From NCBI GenBank assembly GCA_028752905.1, contig JAQNBH010000011.1:28395678-28459677 (forward strand): a stretch of DNA of 64,000 nt. Direction: 5' to 3'. The first letter of the stretch is position 1; every line of letters begins with the position of its first letter. The stretch comes from Cladorhizidae sp. MBARI D1340-BT2 (taxonomy: Eukaryota > Porifera > Demospongiae > Poecilosclerida > Cladorhizidae). This document shows positions 11,209-24,448 of this stretch, piece after piece. Below the pieces are notes generated by a model. The model did no database searches, had not been told where the DNA came from, and was given only the letters and a program-made list of their open reading frames with translations. The translations under genes were made by a program, and so were the position numbers.

Positions 11209-12612
11209 TTGATGCACAGCAGAGTTCATAGCTCGATACACACCAGAGTTCATGTCTTGCTACACACCAATGTTAAAAGCTTGATACAGACCAGAGTTCA
11301 TAGCTCTATACACACCAGAGTTCATGTCTTGCTACACACCAGAGTTTATAACTTTATAAATATCAGAGTTCATGGCTTGATGCACGCCAGAGTTCATAGC
11401 TTGCAGCATGCCAGAGTTCATGGCTTCCTACACACCAGAGTTCATGGCTTGATGCACCCCAGAGTTCATGGCTTGATGCACACCAAAATTCATGGGTTGA
11501 TACAGGGTTCATGATTGCTAAACAATAGACTTCATGGCTTGCTACACACCAGAGTTCATACCTTGATACAGACCAGAGTTCATAGCTTGATACCCACCAG
11601 ATTTCATGGCTTGATGCACAACAGAGTTCATGGCTTAATGCGCACCCGAGTTCATGTCTTGAAGTAAACCATAGTTCATTGATTGCTGCACACCAGAGTT
11701 CATGACTTGATGCACACCACAGTTCATGTCTTGATACAGACCAGAGTTCATAGTCTGATACCCACCAGAGTTCATGGCTTGATGCACTCCACGGTTCATG
11801 GCTTGATGCAAACTAGAGTTCATGGCTTGATGCACACTTGAGTTCATGTCTTGTTGCATACCAGAGTTCATGGCTTGATACCACACAAGAGTTCATGACT
11901 TGATGCGCACCAGAGTCAATGACTTGATGCACACCTGTGTTCATGGCTTGATACACACCAGATTTCATAGCTTGATGCACACCAGAGTTCATGGCTTGCT
12001 GCACACCAGTGTTCAAGCTTGAAGTACACCAGAGTTCATGGCTTGATGGACACCAAAGTTTATTGCTTGATGCGTACATGAGTTCATGGCTTCATGCAAA
12101 CCAGAGTTCATAGCTTGATGTACACCAGAGTTTATGGCTTGCTGCAAGCCAATGTTCATAGCTTGATGCACACCAGAGTTCATATAGTTCATCTTTTGCT
12201 GCACCCCGAGTTCATAGCTTGATGCACACCAGAGTTCATGGCTTGATGCACACCAGAGTTCATGGCTTGATGCACACCAGAGTTCATAGGTGGTGCACAC
12301 CATAGTTAATTGCTTGATACACACCAGAGTTCATGGCTTGCTACACAGTTCATTGCTTGATGCATACCAGAGTTCATAGCTTGATGTACACCTGAGTTCA
12401 TGGTTTGATGCACACCAGAGATCATGGCTAGCTTCACACCGCAATTCATAGCTTGATGCACACCTGAGTTCAAGGCTTGATGCACACCAGATTTCATGGC
12501 TTGATACACACAAGAGTTCATGGCTTGACACACCAGAATTCATGGCTTTCTGCATTCCAGAGTTCATGAATTTATACAGAGTTCATGACTGCTACACTCC
12601 AGAGTTCATTGC
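11209..12612 (-). repeat. Left block type A unit, copy 3 (1,404 bp)
   Basis: Shares monomer order with 8088-9491. It carries the ctccacggttcatggcttga variant at about 11787, which reappears at about 18701-18720 immediately before the inversion junction. Confidence 0.85.
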
Positions 12613-13840
12613 TTGATGCACAGCAGAGTTCATAGCTCGATACACACCAGAGTTCATGTCTTGCTACACATCAAAGTTCATAGCTTGATACAGACCAGAG
12701 TTCATAGCTCTATACACACCAGAGTTCATGTCTTGCTACAAACCAGAATTTATAACTTTATAAATATCAGAGTTCATGGCTTGATGCATGCCAGAGTTCA
12801 TAGCTTGCAGCATGCCAGAGTTCATTGCTTCCTACACACCAGAGTTCATGGCTTGATGAACCCCAGAGTTTATGGCTTGATGCACACCAGAGTTCATGGG
12901 TTGATACAGGGTTCATGACTGCTAAACAACAGACTTCATGGCTTGCTACACACCGGAGTTCATACCTTGATACAGACCAGAGTTCATAGCTTGATACCCA
13001 CCAGATTTCATGGCTTGATGCACAACAGAGTTCATGGCTTAATGCGCACCCGAGTTCATGTCTTGAAGTAAACCAGAGTTCATGGATTGCTGCACACCAG
13101 AGTTCATGACTTGATGTACACCACAGTTCATGTCTTAATACAGACCAGAGTTCATAGTCTGATACCCACCAGAGTTCATGGCTTGATGCACTCCAGAGTT
13201 CATGGCTTGATGCAAACTAGAGTTCATGGCTTGATGCACACTTGAGTTCATGTCTTGTTGCATACCAGAGTTCATGGCCTGATACCACACAAGAGTTCAT
13301 GACTTGTTGCGCACCAGAGTCAATGACTTGATGCACACCTGCGTTCATGGCTTGATACACACCAGATTTCATAGCTTGATGCACACCAGAGTTCATGGCC
13401 TGCTGCGCACCAGTGTTCAAGCTTGAAGTACACCAGAGTTCATGGCTTGATGGACCCCAGAGTTCATGGCTTGATGCACACCAGAGTTCATGGCTTGATG
13501 CACACCAGAGTTCATAGGTGTTGCACACCAGAGTTAATTGCTTGATACACACCAGAGTTCATGGCTTGCTACACAGTTCATTGCTTGATGCATACCAGAG
13601 TTCATAGCTTGATGTACACCTGAGTTCATGGTTTGATGCACACCAGAGATCATGGCTAGCTGCCCACCGCAATTCATAGCTTGATGTACACCAGAGTTCA
13701 AGGCTTGATGCATACCAGATTTCATGGCTTGATACACACAAGAGTTCATGGCTTGATACACCTGAATTCATGGCTTTCTGCATGCCAGAGTTCATGAATT
13801 TATACAGAGTTCACGACTGCTACACTCCAGAGTTCATTGC
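12613..13840 (-). repeat. Left block shortened type A unit (1,228 bp)
   Basis: Lacks about 176 bp relative to a full A unit. The missing part includes the ttcatcttttgctgcaccc junction present at 12187 in the preceding copy. Confidence 0.8.
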
Positions 13841-14347
13841 TTGATGCACAGCAGAGTTCATAGCTCGATACACACCAGAGTTCATGTCTTGCTACACATC
13901 AAAGTTCATAACTTGATACAGACCAGAGTTCATAGCTCTATACACACCAGAGTTCATGTCTTGCTACACACCAGAATTTATAACTTTATAAATATCAGAG
14001 TTCATGGCTTGATGCACGCCATAGTTCATAGCTTGCAGCATGCCAGAGTTCATTGCTTCCTACACACCAGAGTTCATGGCTTGATGCACCCCAGAGTTCA
14101 TGGCTTGATGCACACCAGAGTTCATGGCTTTATACAGGGTTCATGAGACTGCTAAACAACAGACTTCATGGCTAGCTGCACACCACAATTCATCGTTTGA
14201 TGCACACCAGAGTTCAAGGCTTGATGCACACCAGTTTTCATGGCTTGATACACACAAGCTTTACACACCAGAATTAATGGCTTTCTGCATGCCAGAGTTC
14301 ATGAATTTATACAGAGTTCATGACTGCTACACTCCAGAGTTCATTGC
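13841..14347 (-). repeat. Left block truncated unit (507 bp)
   Basis: Starts with the anchor, runs through the tataaata-bearing monomer, then jumps near 14150 to the end of an A-type unit. This is an internal deletion of roughly 0.8 kb. Confidence 0.8.
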
Positions 14348-16090
14348 TTGATGCACAGCAGAGTTCATAGCTCGATACACACCAGAGTTCATGTCTTGCT
14401 ACACATCAAAGTTCATAGCTTGATACAGACCAGAGTTCATAGCTCTATACACACCAGAGTTCATGTCTTGCTACACACCAGAGTTTATAACTTTATAAAT
14501 ATCAGAGTTCATGGCTTGATGCACGCCAGAGTTCATAGCTTGCGAATGCCAGAGTAAATTGCTTCCTACACACCAGAGTTCATGGCTTGATGCACCCCAG
14601 AGTTCATGGCTTGATGCACACCAGAGTTCATGGCTTGATACAGGGTTCATGACTGCTAAACAACAGACTTCATGGCTTGCTACACACCAGAGTTCATAGC
14701 TTGATACAGACCAGAGTTGATAGCTTGATACCCACCAGATTTCATGGCTTGATGCACAACAGAGTTCATGGCTTAATGCGCTCCCGAGTTCATGTCTTGA
14801 AGTAAACCAGAGTTCATGGATTGATGCATACCAGAGTTCATGACTTGATGCACACCACAGTTCATGTCTTGATACACACCAGAGTTCATAGCTTGATACA
14901 GACCAGAGTTCATATATTGATACTCACCAGCTTGATGCACACCAGAGTACATGGCTTGATGCACACCATAATTCATAGCTTGATGCAGACCAGATTGCAT
15001 GGCTTGATGCAAACCAGAGTTCATGGCTTGATACAGAGTGCATGGCTACTGACACCAAATTCATGGCTTGATGCACATCCGAGTTCATGGATTGATGCAC
15101 ACCAAAGTTCATGGCTTGATGCACACCAGAGTTCATGGCTTCCTACACACCAGAGTTCATGGCTTGATGCACACCAGAGTTCATGGCTTGATTCACATCC
15201 GAGTTCATGGCTTGGTACACACAAGGGTTCATGGCTTGACACAGCAGAGTTCATGGCTTGCTGCATGACAGAGTTCATAGCTTGCAGCATGCCGGAGTTC
15301 ATGGCTTCCTACACACCAGAGTTCATGGCTTGATGGACCCCAGAGTTCATGGCTTGATGCACACCAGAGTTCATGGGTGATACAGAGTTTATGACTGCTA
15401 AATAACAGACTTCATGGCTTGCTACACACCAGAGTTCATAGCTTGATACAGACCAGAGTTCATAGCTTGATACCCACCAGATTTCATGGCTTGATGCACA
15501 ACAGAGTTCATCGCTTGATGCGCACCTGAGTTTATGTCTTGAAGTCAAACAGAGTTCATTGATTGATGCACACTAGAGTTCATGACTTGATGCACACCAC
15601 AGTTCATGTGTTGATACACACCAGAGTTCATAGCTTGATACAGACCAGAATTAATATATTGATACTCACCAGAGTTCATGGCTTGATGCACACCAGAGTA
15701 CATGGCTTGATGCACACCATTATTCATAGCTTGATGCACTCCAGAGTGCATGGCTTGATGCAACCCATGGTTCATGGCTTGATGCACACCAGAGTTCATA
15801 TAGTTCATCTTTTGCTGCACCCACGAGTTCATGGCTTGATGCACATCCGAGTTCATGGATTGTGCACATCAGAGTTCATGGCTTGATGCACACCAGAGTT
15901 CATGGCTTGCTACACACCAGAGTTCATGGCTTGATGCACACCAGAGTTCATGGCTTGATTCACATCATAGTTTATGGCTTGGTACACACAAGGGTTCATG
16001 GCTTGACATACCAGAGTTCATGGCTTGCTGCATTCCAGAATTCATGAATTGATACAGAGTTCATGACTGCTACACACCAGAGTTCATGGC
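14348..16090 (-). repeat. Left block type B unit, copy 3 (1,743 bp)
   Basis: Matches the B units at 5016 and 9492 in monomer order, with scattered monomer gains and losses. Confidence 0.8.
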
Positions 16091-17546
16091 TTGATGCACA
16101 GCAGAGTTCATAGTTCGATACACACCAGAGTTCATGTCTTGCTACACACCAAAGTTAAAAGCTTGATACAGACCAGAGTTTATAGCTCTATACACACCAG
16201 AGTTCATGTCTTGCTACACACCAGAGTTTATAACTTTATAAATATCAGAGTTCATGGTTTGATGCAAACCAGAGTTCATGGCTTGATACACACCAGTGTT
16301 CATGGCTTGATGCACACCAGAGTTCTGTAGTTCATATCTTGCTGCGCCCCCGAGTTAATGGCTTGATGCACATCCGAGTTCATGGATTGATGCATACCAA
16401 AGTTCATGGCTTGATGCACACCAGAGTTCATGGGTTGATACAGGGTTCATGACTGCTAAACAACAGACTTCATGGTTTGCTACACACCAGAGTTCATACC
16501 TTGATACAGACCAGAGTTCATAGCTTGATACCCACCAGATTTCATGGCTTGATGCACACCAGAGTTCATGACTTGATGCACACCACAGTTCATGTCTTGA
16601 TACAGACCAGAGTTCATAGTCTGATACCCACCAGAGTTCATGGCTTGATTCACTCCAGGGTTCATGGCTTGATGCAAACTAGAGTTCATGGCTTGATGCA
16701 CACTTGAGTTCATGTCTTGTTGCATACCAGAGCTCATGGCATGATACCACACAAGAGTTCATGACTTGATGCGCACCAGAGTCAATGACTTGATGCACAC
16801 CTGCGTTCATGGCTTGATACACACCAGATTTCATAGCTTGATGCACACCAGAGTTCATGGATTGCTGCACACCAGTGTTCAAGATTGAAGTACACCAGAG
16901 TTCATGGCTTGATGGACACCAAAGTTTATTGCTTGATGCGTACCAGAGTTCATGGCTTCATGCAAACCAGAGTTCATAGCTTGATGTACACCAGAGTTTA
17001 TGGCTCGTTGCAAGCCAATGTTCATAGCTTGATGCACACCAGAGTTCATATAGTTCATCTTTTGCTGCACCCCGAGTTCATAGCTTGATGCACACCAGAG
17101 TTCATGGCTTGATGCACACCAGAGTTCATGGCTTGATGCACACCAGAGTTCATAGGTGGTGCACACCAGAGTTAATTGCTTGATACACACCAGAGTTCAT
17201 GGCTTGCTACACAGTTCATTGCTTGATGCATGCCAGAGTTCATAGCTTGATGTACACCTGAGTTCATGGTTTGATGCACACCAGAGATCATGGCTAGCTG
17301 CACACCGCAATTCATAGCTTGATGCACACCAGAGTTCAAGGCTTGATGCACAACAGATTTCATGGCTTGATACACAAGAGTTCATGGCTTGACACACCAG
17401 AATTCATGGCTTGATTCACATCATAGTTTATGGCTTGGTACACACAAGGGTTCATGGCTTGACACACCAGAGTTTATGGCTTGCTGCATTCCAGAATTCA
17501 TGAATTGATACAGAGTTCATGACTGCTACACACCAGAGTTCATGGC
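16091..17546 (-). repeat. Left block mosaic type A unit (1,456 bp)
   Basis: Begins like an A unit, switches briefly to B-type monomers (about 16320-16400) and then returns to the A order to about 17400. It ends with a B-type tail (17400-17500). The mosaic structure points to unequal exchange or gene conversion. Confidence 0.75.
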
Positions 17547-18067
17547 TTGATGCACAGCAGAGTTCATAGCTCGATACACACCAGAGTTCATGTCTTGCTA
17601 CACACCAAAGTTAAAAGCTTGATACAGACCAGAGTTCATAGCTCTATACACACCAGAGTTCATGTCTTGCTACACACCAGAGTTTATAACTTTATAAATA
17701 TCAGAGTTCATGGCTTGATGCAAACCAGAGTTCATGGCTTGATACAGAGTGCATGGCAACTGACACCAGAGTTCATGGCTTGATACACACCAGTGTTCAT
17801 GGCTTGATGCACACCAGAGTTCTGTAGTTCATATCTTGCTGCGCCCCCGAGTTAATGGCTTGATGCACACCAGAGTTCATGGCTTGCTACACACCAGAGT
17901 TCATGGCTTGATGCACACCAGAGTTCATGGCTTGATTCACATCATAGTTTATGGCTTGGTACACACAAGGGTTCATGGCTTGACACACCAGAGTTCATGG
18001 CTTGCTGCATTCCAGAATTCATGAATTGATACAGAGTTCATGACTGCTACACACCAGAGTTCATGGC
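17547..18067 (-). repeat. Left block truncated unit (521 bp)
   Basis: Anchor, tataaata monomer, then a short B-type tail. It is a deletion derivative of the neighbouring units. Confidence 0.8.
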
Positions 18068-18728
18068 TTGATGCACAGCAGAGTTCATAGCTCGATACAC
18101 ACCAGAGTTCATGTCTTGCTACACACCAAAGTTAAAAGCTTGATACAGACCAGAGTTTATAGCTCTATACACACCAGAGTTCATGTCTTGCTACACACCA
18201 GAGTTTATAACTTTATAAATATCAGAGTTCATGGTTTGATGCAAACCAGAGTTCATGGCTTGATACACACCAGTGTTCATGGCTTGATGCACACCAGAGT
18301 TCTGTAGTTCATATCTTGCTGCGCCCCCGAGTTAATGGCTTGATGCACATCCGAGTTCATGGATTGATGCACACCAAAGTTCATGGCTTGATGCACACCA
18401 GAGTTCATAGGTTGATACAGGGTTCATTACTGCTAAACAACAGACTTCATAGTTTGCTACACACCAGAGTTCATACCTTGATACAGACCAGAGTTCATAG
18501 CTTGATACCCACCAGATTTCATGGCTTGATGCACAACAGAGTTCATGGCTTAATGCGCACCCGAGTTCATGTCTTGAAGTAAACCAGAGTTCATGGATTG
18601 CTGCACACCAGAGTTCATGATTTGATGCACACCACAGTTCATGTCTTGATACAGACCAGAGTTCATAGTCTGATACCCACCAGAGTTCATGGCTTGATGC
18701 ACTCCACGGTTCATGGCTTGATGCAAAC
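18068..18728 (-). repeat. Left block last partial unit, cut by the inversion junction
   Basis: Follows the order of 16091-16700 and stops abruptly inside a monomer (gcttgatgcaaac), where the orientation reverses. Confidence 0.85.
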
Positions 18729-18733
18729 TGTGT
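18728..18733. other. Inversion junction between the two array orientations
   Basis: Left-block sequence gcttgatgcaaac (ending at 18728) meets right-block sequence tgtgtacatcaagc (starting at 18729). Undisturbed left copies continue with tagag. The undisturbed right copy at 32458-32467 reads acacatgtgt followed by acatc, so the right block begins exactly at the centre of that palindrome. The T at 18729 fits either side, giving one base of microhomology. A 73-codon minus-strand open frame (18711-18932) crosses the junction and is not a gene. Confidence 0.9.
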
Positions 18734-20318
18734 ACATCAAGCTATGAACACTGGAATGCAGCAAGCTATGAACTCTGATGTGTATTAAGCTATGAAATCT
18801 GGTGTGTAGTAAGACATGAACTCTGGTGTGCATCAAGCCAAGAACTCTGGTGGGTATGAAGCTATGAACTCTGGTGTGTAGCAAGCCATGAACTCTGGCG
18901 TGCAGCAAGCCATTAACTTTGGCATGCATCAAGCCATGAACTCAGGTGTGTATCAAGCTATGAACTCTGGGGTGTAGTAAAACATGAACTCTGGTGTGTA
19001 GCAAGAAATGAACTCTGATGTGTAGCAGTCATGAACTCTGTATCAAGCTGTTGTCTCAAGCCATGAACTCTGGTGTGTGTCAAGCCATGAACTCTGGTGT
19101 GCATCAAGCCATGAAATAAAGTGTGCATCAAGCCATGAACTCTGTTGCACATCAAGCCATGCACTCTGGTGTGCATCAACTCATGAACTCTGGTGAGCAT
19201 CAACAATGAACTCTGGTGCGCATCAAGCCGTGAACTTTGGTGTGCATCAAGCCATGAATTCTGGTGGGTATCAAGCCAAGAACTCTGGTGTGTAGCAAGC
19301 CATGAAATCTGACTTGCAGCAAGCCATGAACTCTGGCATGCATCAAGCCATATACTCTGGTGTGTATCAAGCTATGAACTCTTGTGTGTAACAAGACATG
19401 AACTCTGGTCTGTAGCAGCCATGAACTCTTTATCAAGCCATGAACTATGGTGTATCAAACCATGAACACTGGTGTGTGTCAAGCCATCATATCTGGTGTG
19501 CATCAAGCCATGAACTCTGGTATGTATCAAGCTATTAACTCTGGTATGTAGCAAGACATGAACTCTGGTATGTATCGAGCTATGAAGACTGGGGTGTAGC
19601 AAAACATGAACTCTGGTGTGTAGCAAGACATGAACTCTGGTGTGTAGCAGTCACGAACTCTGTATCATGCCATAAACTCTGGTGTCTCAAGCCCTGAACT
19701 CTGGTGTTTGCCAAGCCATGAACTCTGGTGTGCATCAAGCCATGAACTATGGTGTGCATCAAGCCATGAACAACTCTGGTATACATCAAGCCATGAACTC
19801 TGGCATGCAATAACCCATGAACTCTGGTGTGCATCAAGCCATGAATTCTGGTCTGCATCAAGCTATGAACTTTGGTGTGCATCAAGCCATGAACTCTGGT
19901 GGGTATCAAGCCATGTACTCTGGTGTGTACCAAGCCATGAACTCTGGTATGCATCAAGCCATGAACACATGTGTACATCAAGCTATGAACACTGGAATGC
20001 AGCAACCTATGAACTCTGATGTATATCAAGCTATGAAATCTGGTGTGTAGCAAGACATGAACTCTGGTGTGCAGCAAGCCATAAACTCTGGTATGCTTCA
20101 AGCCATGAAATTTGGTGTGCATCAAGCCAAGAACTCTGGTGGGTATGAAGCTATGAACTCTGGTGTGTAGCAAGCCATGAACTCTGGCGTGCAGCAAGCC
20201 ATTAACTTTGACATGCATCAAGCCATGAACTCAGGTGTGTATCAAGCTATGAACTCTGGGGTGTAGTAAAACATGAACTCTGGTGTGCATCAAGGCATGA
20301 ACTCGGATTTGTATCAAG
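18729..20318 (+). repeat. Right block segment also present at 32463-33932
   Basis: Matches at an offset of 13,734 bp up to about 19,630, then continues with about 120 bp (five monomers) that the later copy lacks. This pairing is what shows where the right-hand breakpoint lies. Confidence 0.8.
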
Positions 20319-22628
20319 CTAAGAACTCTGGTGTGTAGCAAGACATGCACTCTGGTGTATATCAGTCATGAACTCTGTATCAAGCCATGAACTCTGGTGT
20401 CTTATGCCATGAATTCTGGAGTGTGTAAAGCAATGAACTCTCGTGTGCATCAAGCCATGAACTATGGTGTGCATCAAGCCATGAACTATGGTGTGCATCA
20501 AGCCATGAACAACTCTGGTGTACATCAAGCCATGAACTCTGGCATGCAATAACCCATGAACTCTGGTGTGCATCAAGCCATGAATTCTGGTCTGCATCAA
20601 GCCATGAACTTTGGTGTGCATCAAGCCATGAACTCTGGTGGGTATCAAGCCATGTACTCTGGTGTGTACCAAGCCATGAACTCTGGTATGTATCAAGCCA
20701 TGAACACATGTGTACATCAAGCTATGAACTCTGTGCTATGAAATCTGGTGTGTAGCAAGACATGAACTCTGGTGTGCAGCAAGCCATAAACTCTGGTATG
20801 CTTCAAGCCATTAAATTTGGTGTGCATCAAGCCAAGAACTCTGGTGGGTATGAAGCTATGAACTCTGGTGTGTAGCAAGCCATGAACTCTGGCGTGCAGC
20901 AAGCCATTAACTTTGGCATGCATCAAGCCATGAACTCAGGTGTGTATCAAGCTATGAACTCTGGGGTGTAGTAAAACATGAACTCTGGTGTGCATCAAGG
21001 CATGAACTCGGATGTGTATCAAGCTATGAACTCTGGTGTGTAGCAAGACATGCACTCTGGTGTATATCAGTCATGAACTCTGTATCAAGCCATGAACTCT
21101 GGTGTCTTATGCCATGAATTCTGGAGTGTGTCAAGCCATGAACTCTGGTGTGCATCAACCAATGAACTCTGGTGTGCATCAAGCAATGAACTCTTGTGTG
21201 CATCAATCCAAGAACAACTCTAGTGTACATCAAGTCATGAACTGTGGTGTGCATCAACCCATGAACTCTCGTGTGCATCAAGCCATGAACTATGGTGTGC
21301 ATCAAGCCATGAACTTTGGTTTGCATCAAGCCATGAACTCTGGTGGGTAACAAGCCATGAACTATGGTGTGTAGCAAGCCATGAATTCTGAAGTGCAGCA
21401 AGCCATGAAGTCTGGCATGCATCAAGCAATAAACTCTGGTGTGTATCAAGCTATGAACTCTGGTGGTTAGGAAGTCATGAACTCTGGTGTGTACCAGTCA
21501 TGAACTCTGTATCAAGCCATGAACTCAGGTGTATCATGCTATGAACTCTGGTGTGGGTCAAGCCATGAACTCTGGTGTGCATCAAGCCATAAACTCTGGT
21601 GTGTATCAAGCTATGAACTCTGTTGTGTAACAAGACATGAACTCTGGTGTGTAGCAATCATGGAACTCTGTTTCAAGCCATGAACTCTGGTGTGTGTCAA
21701 GCCATGAACTCTGGTGTGCATCCAGCCATGAACTCTGGTATGTATCAAGCTATTAACTCTGGTGTGCATCAATCCATGAACTCTGGTGTGCATCAATCCA
21801 TGAACTCTGATGTGCATCAAGCCATGAAATCTGGTGTGCAGCAAGCGATGAACTCTATGAACTCTGGTGTGCATCAAACCATGTACTCTGGTGTGTAGCA
21901 AGCCATGAACTCTGATGTGCAGCAAGCCATGAACTCTGGCATGTATCAAGCCATGAACTCTGGTGTTTCAAGCCATGAAATCATGAACTCTGGTGTGCAT
22001 CAAGCCATGAACTCGGGTGTGCAAGAAGCCATGAACTCTAGTTTGCATCAAGCCATGTACACATGTGTACATCAAGCTATGAACAATGGAATGCAGCAAC
22101 CTATGAATTCTGATGTGTATCAAGCTATGAAATCTGGTGTGTAGCAAGACATGAACTCTGGTGTGCTTCAAGCCATGAAATTTGGTGTGCATCAAGCCAT
22201 GAACTCTGGTGGGTATCAAGCCATGTACTCTGGTGTGTACCAAGCCATGAACTCTGGTATGCATCAAGCCATGAACACATGTGTACATCAAGCTATGAAC
22301 ACTGGAATGCAGCAACCTATGAACTCTGATGTATATCAAGCTATGAAATCTGGTGTGTAGCAAGACATGAACTCTGGTGTGCAGCAAGCCATAATCTCTG
22401 GTATGCTTCAAGCCATGAAATTTGGTATGCATCAAGCCAACAACTCTGGTGGGTATGAAGCTATGAACTCTGGTGTGTAGCAAGCCATGAACTCTGGCGT
22501 ACAGCAAGCCATTAACTTTGGCATGCATCAAGCCATGAACTCAGGTGTGTATCAAGCTATGAACTCTGGGGTGTAGTAAAACATGAACTCTGGTGTGCAT
22601 CAAGGCATGAACTCGGATTTGTATCAAG
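20319..22628 (+). repeat. 2.3-kb right-block segment, copy 1 (2,310 bp)
   Basis: Repeated at 27235-29448 with an offset of 6,916 bp. The offset falls to 6,820 bp after a 96-bp (four-monomer) deletion in the later copy near 28,445. Confidence 0.85.
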
Positions 22629-24448
22629 CTAAGAACTCTGGTTTGTAGCAAGACATGCACTCTGGTGTATATCAGTCATGAACTCTGTATCAAGCCATGA
22701 ACTCTGGTGTCTTATGCCATGATTTCTGGAGTGTGTCAAGCAATGTACTCTCGTGTGCATCAAGCCGTGAACTATGGTGTGCATCAAGCCATGAACTATG
22801 GTGTGCATCAACCCATGAACAACTCTGGTGTACATCAAGCCATGAACTCTGGCATGCAATAACCCATGAACTCTGGTGTGCATCAAGCCATGAATTCTGG
22901 TCTGCATCAAGCCATGAACTTTGGTGTGCATCAAGCCATGAACTCTGGTGGGTATCAAGCCATGTACTCTGGTGTGTACCAAGCCATGAACTCTGGTATG
23001 TATCAAGCCATGAACACATGTGTACATCAAGCTATGAACTATGTGCTATGAAATCTGGTGTGTAGCAAGACATGAACTCTGGTGTGCAGCAAGCCATAAA
23101 CTCTGGTATGCTTCAAGCCATTAAATTTGGTGTGCATCAAGCCAAGAACTCTGGTGGGTATGAAGCTATGAACTCTGGTGTGTAGCAAGCCATGAACTCT
23201 GGCGTGCAGCAAGCCATTAACTTTGGCATGCATCAAGCCATGAACTCAGGTGTGTATCAAGCTATGAACTCTGGGGTGTAGTAAAACATGAACTCTGGTA
23301 TGCATCAAGGCATGAACTCGGATGTGTATCAAGCTATGAACTCTGGTGTGTAGCAAGACATGCACTCTGGTGTATATCAGTCATGAACTCTGTATCAAGC
23401 CATGAACTCTGGTGTCTTATGCCATGAATTCTGGAGTGTGTCAAGCCATGAACTCTGGTGTGCATCAACCAATGAACTCTGGTGTGCATCAAGCCATGAA
23501 CTCTGGTGTGCATCAAGCCATGAACTCTATTGTGTATCAAGCTATTAACTCTGATTTGCATCAACCCATGAACTCTGGTGTGCACCAAGCCATTAACTAT
23601 GATGTGCATAATGCCATGAACTCTGGTGTGTACCAAGCCATGAACTCTGGTATGCATCAAGCCATGAACACATGTGTACATCAAGCTATGAACACTGGAA
23701 TGCAGCAACCTATGAACTCTGATGTATATCAAGCTATGAAATCTGGTGTGTAGCAAGACATGAACTCTGGTGTGCAGCAAGCCATAATCTCTGGTATGCT
23801 TCAAGCCATGAAATTTGGTATGCATCAAGCCAACAACTCTGGTGGGTATGAAGCTATGAACTCTGGTGTGTAGCAACCCATGAACTCTGGCGTACAGCAA
23901 GCCATTAACTTTGGCATGCATCAAGCCATGAACTCAGGTGTGTATCAAGCTATGAACTCTGGGGTGTAGTAAAACATGAACTCTGGTCTGCAACAAGGCA
24001 TGAACTCGGATTTGTATCAAGCTAAGAACTCTGGTGTGTAGCAAGACATGCACTCTGGTGTATATCAGTCATGAACTCTGTATCAAGCCATGAACTCTGG
24101 TGTCTTATGCCATGAATTCTGGAGTGTGTCAAGCAATGAACTCTCGTGTGCATCAAGCCATGAACTATGGTGTGCATCAAGCCATGAACTATGGTGTGCA
24201 TCAAGCCATGAACAACTCTGGTGTACATCAAGCCATGAACTCTGGCATGCAATAACCCATGAACTCTGGTGTGCATCAAGCCATGAATTCTGGTCTGCAT
24301 CAAGCCATGAACTCTGGCGTACAGCAAGCCATTAACTTTGGCATGCATCAAGCCATGAACTCAGGTGTGTATCAAGCTATGAACTCTGGGGTGTAGTAAA
24401 ACATGAACTCTGGTGTGCATCAAGGCATGAACTCGGATTTGTATCAAG
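22629..24448 (+). repeat. 1,393-bp higher-order repeat, copy 1, with a 427-bp internal partial duplication
   Basis: Total length 1,820 bp. It runs as the next copies do to about 24,021, then restarts the beginning of the unit, runs to about 24,308 and jumps back to the end portion (ctctggcgtacagcaagcc). The extra length is exactly 427 bp. Confidence 0.85.

Larger units (their letters stand above)
3622..18728 (-). repeat. 24-bp minisatellite array, left block (minus orientation)
   Basis: About 15.1 kb of near-continuous 24-bp monomers whose plus strand reads, in its core, caccagagttcatggcttga. This is the reverse complement of the right-block core. The monomers are diverged from each other, but neighbouring higher-order units are alike. 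Recurrent length variants include a gatacagagttcatgactgc junction and a Ttataactttataaatatc-bearing unit. The consensus has no CpG. Two higher-order types alternate: A (about 1.4 kb) and B (about 1.7 kb), each beginning with the diagnostic ttgatgcacagcagagttca. That anchor is seen at 5016, 6709, 8088, 9492, 11209, 12613, 13841, 14348, 16091, 17547 and 18068. Open frames inside are shadows of an 8-codon period. Confidence 0.95.

Noticed and set aside
16091..18067. Mosaic and truncated left-block units as separate inserted elements
   Set aside because: All of their pieces are found in the neighbouring A and B units, so unequal exchange explains them without any inserted foreign DNA.
18711..18932. 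Open frame crossing the inversion junction as a fusion gene
   Set aside because: It is the usual periodic frame of the right block extended a few codons into the left block by chance.
19580..20221. Longest satellite open frame (213 codons, minus strand) as a repeat-containing secreted protein
   Set aside because: The equivalent frames in related units (for example 33314-33835) differ by in-register monomer loss, and the opposite strand is also open over much of the same DNA. No signal peptide or unique end is present.
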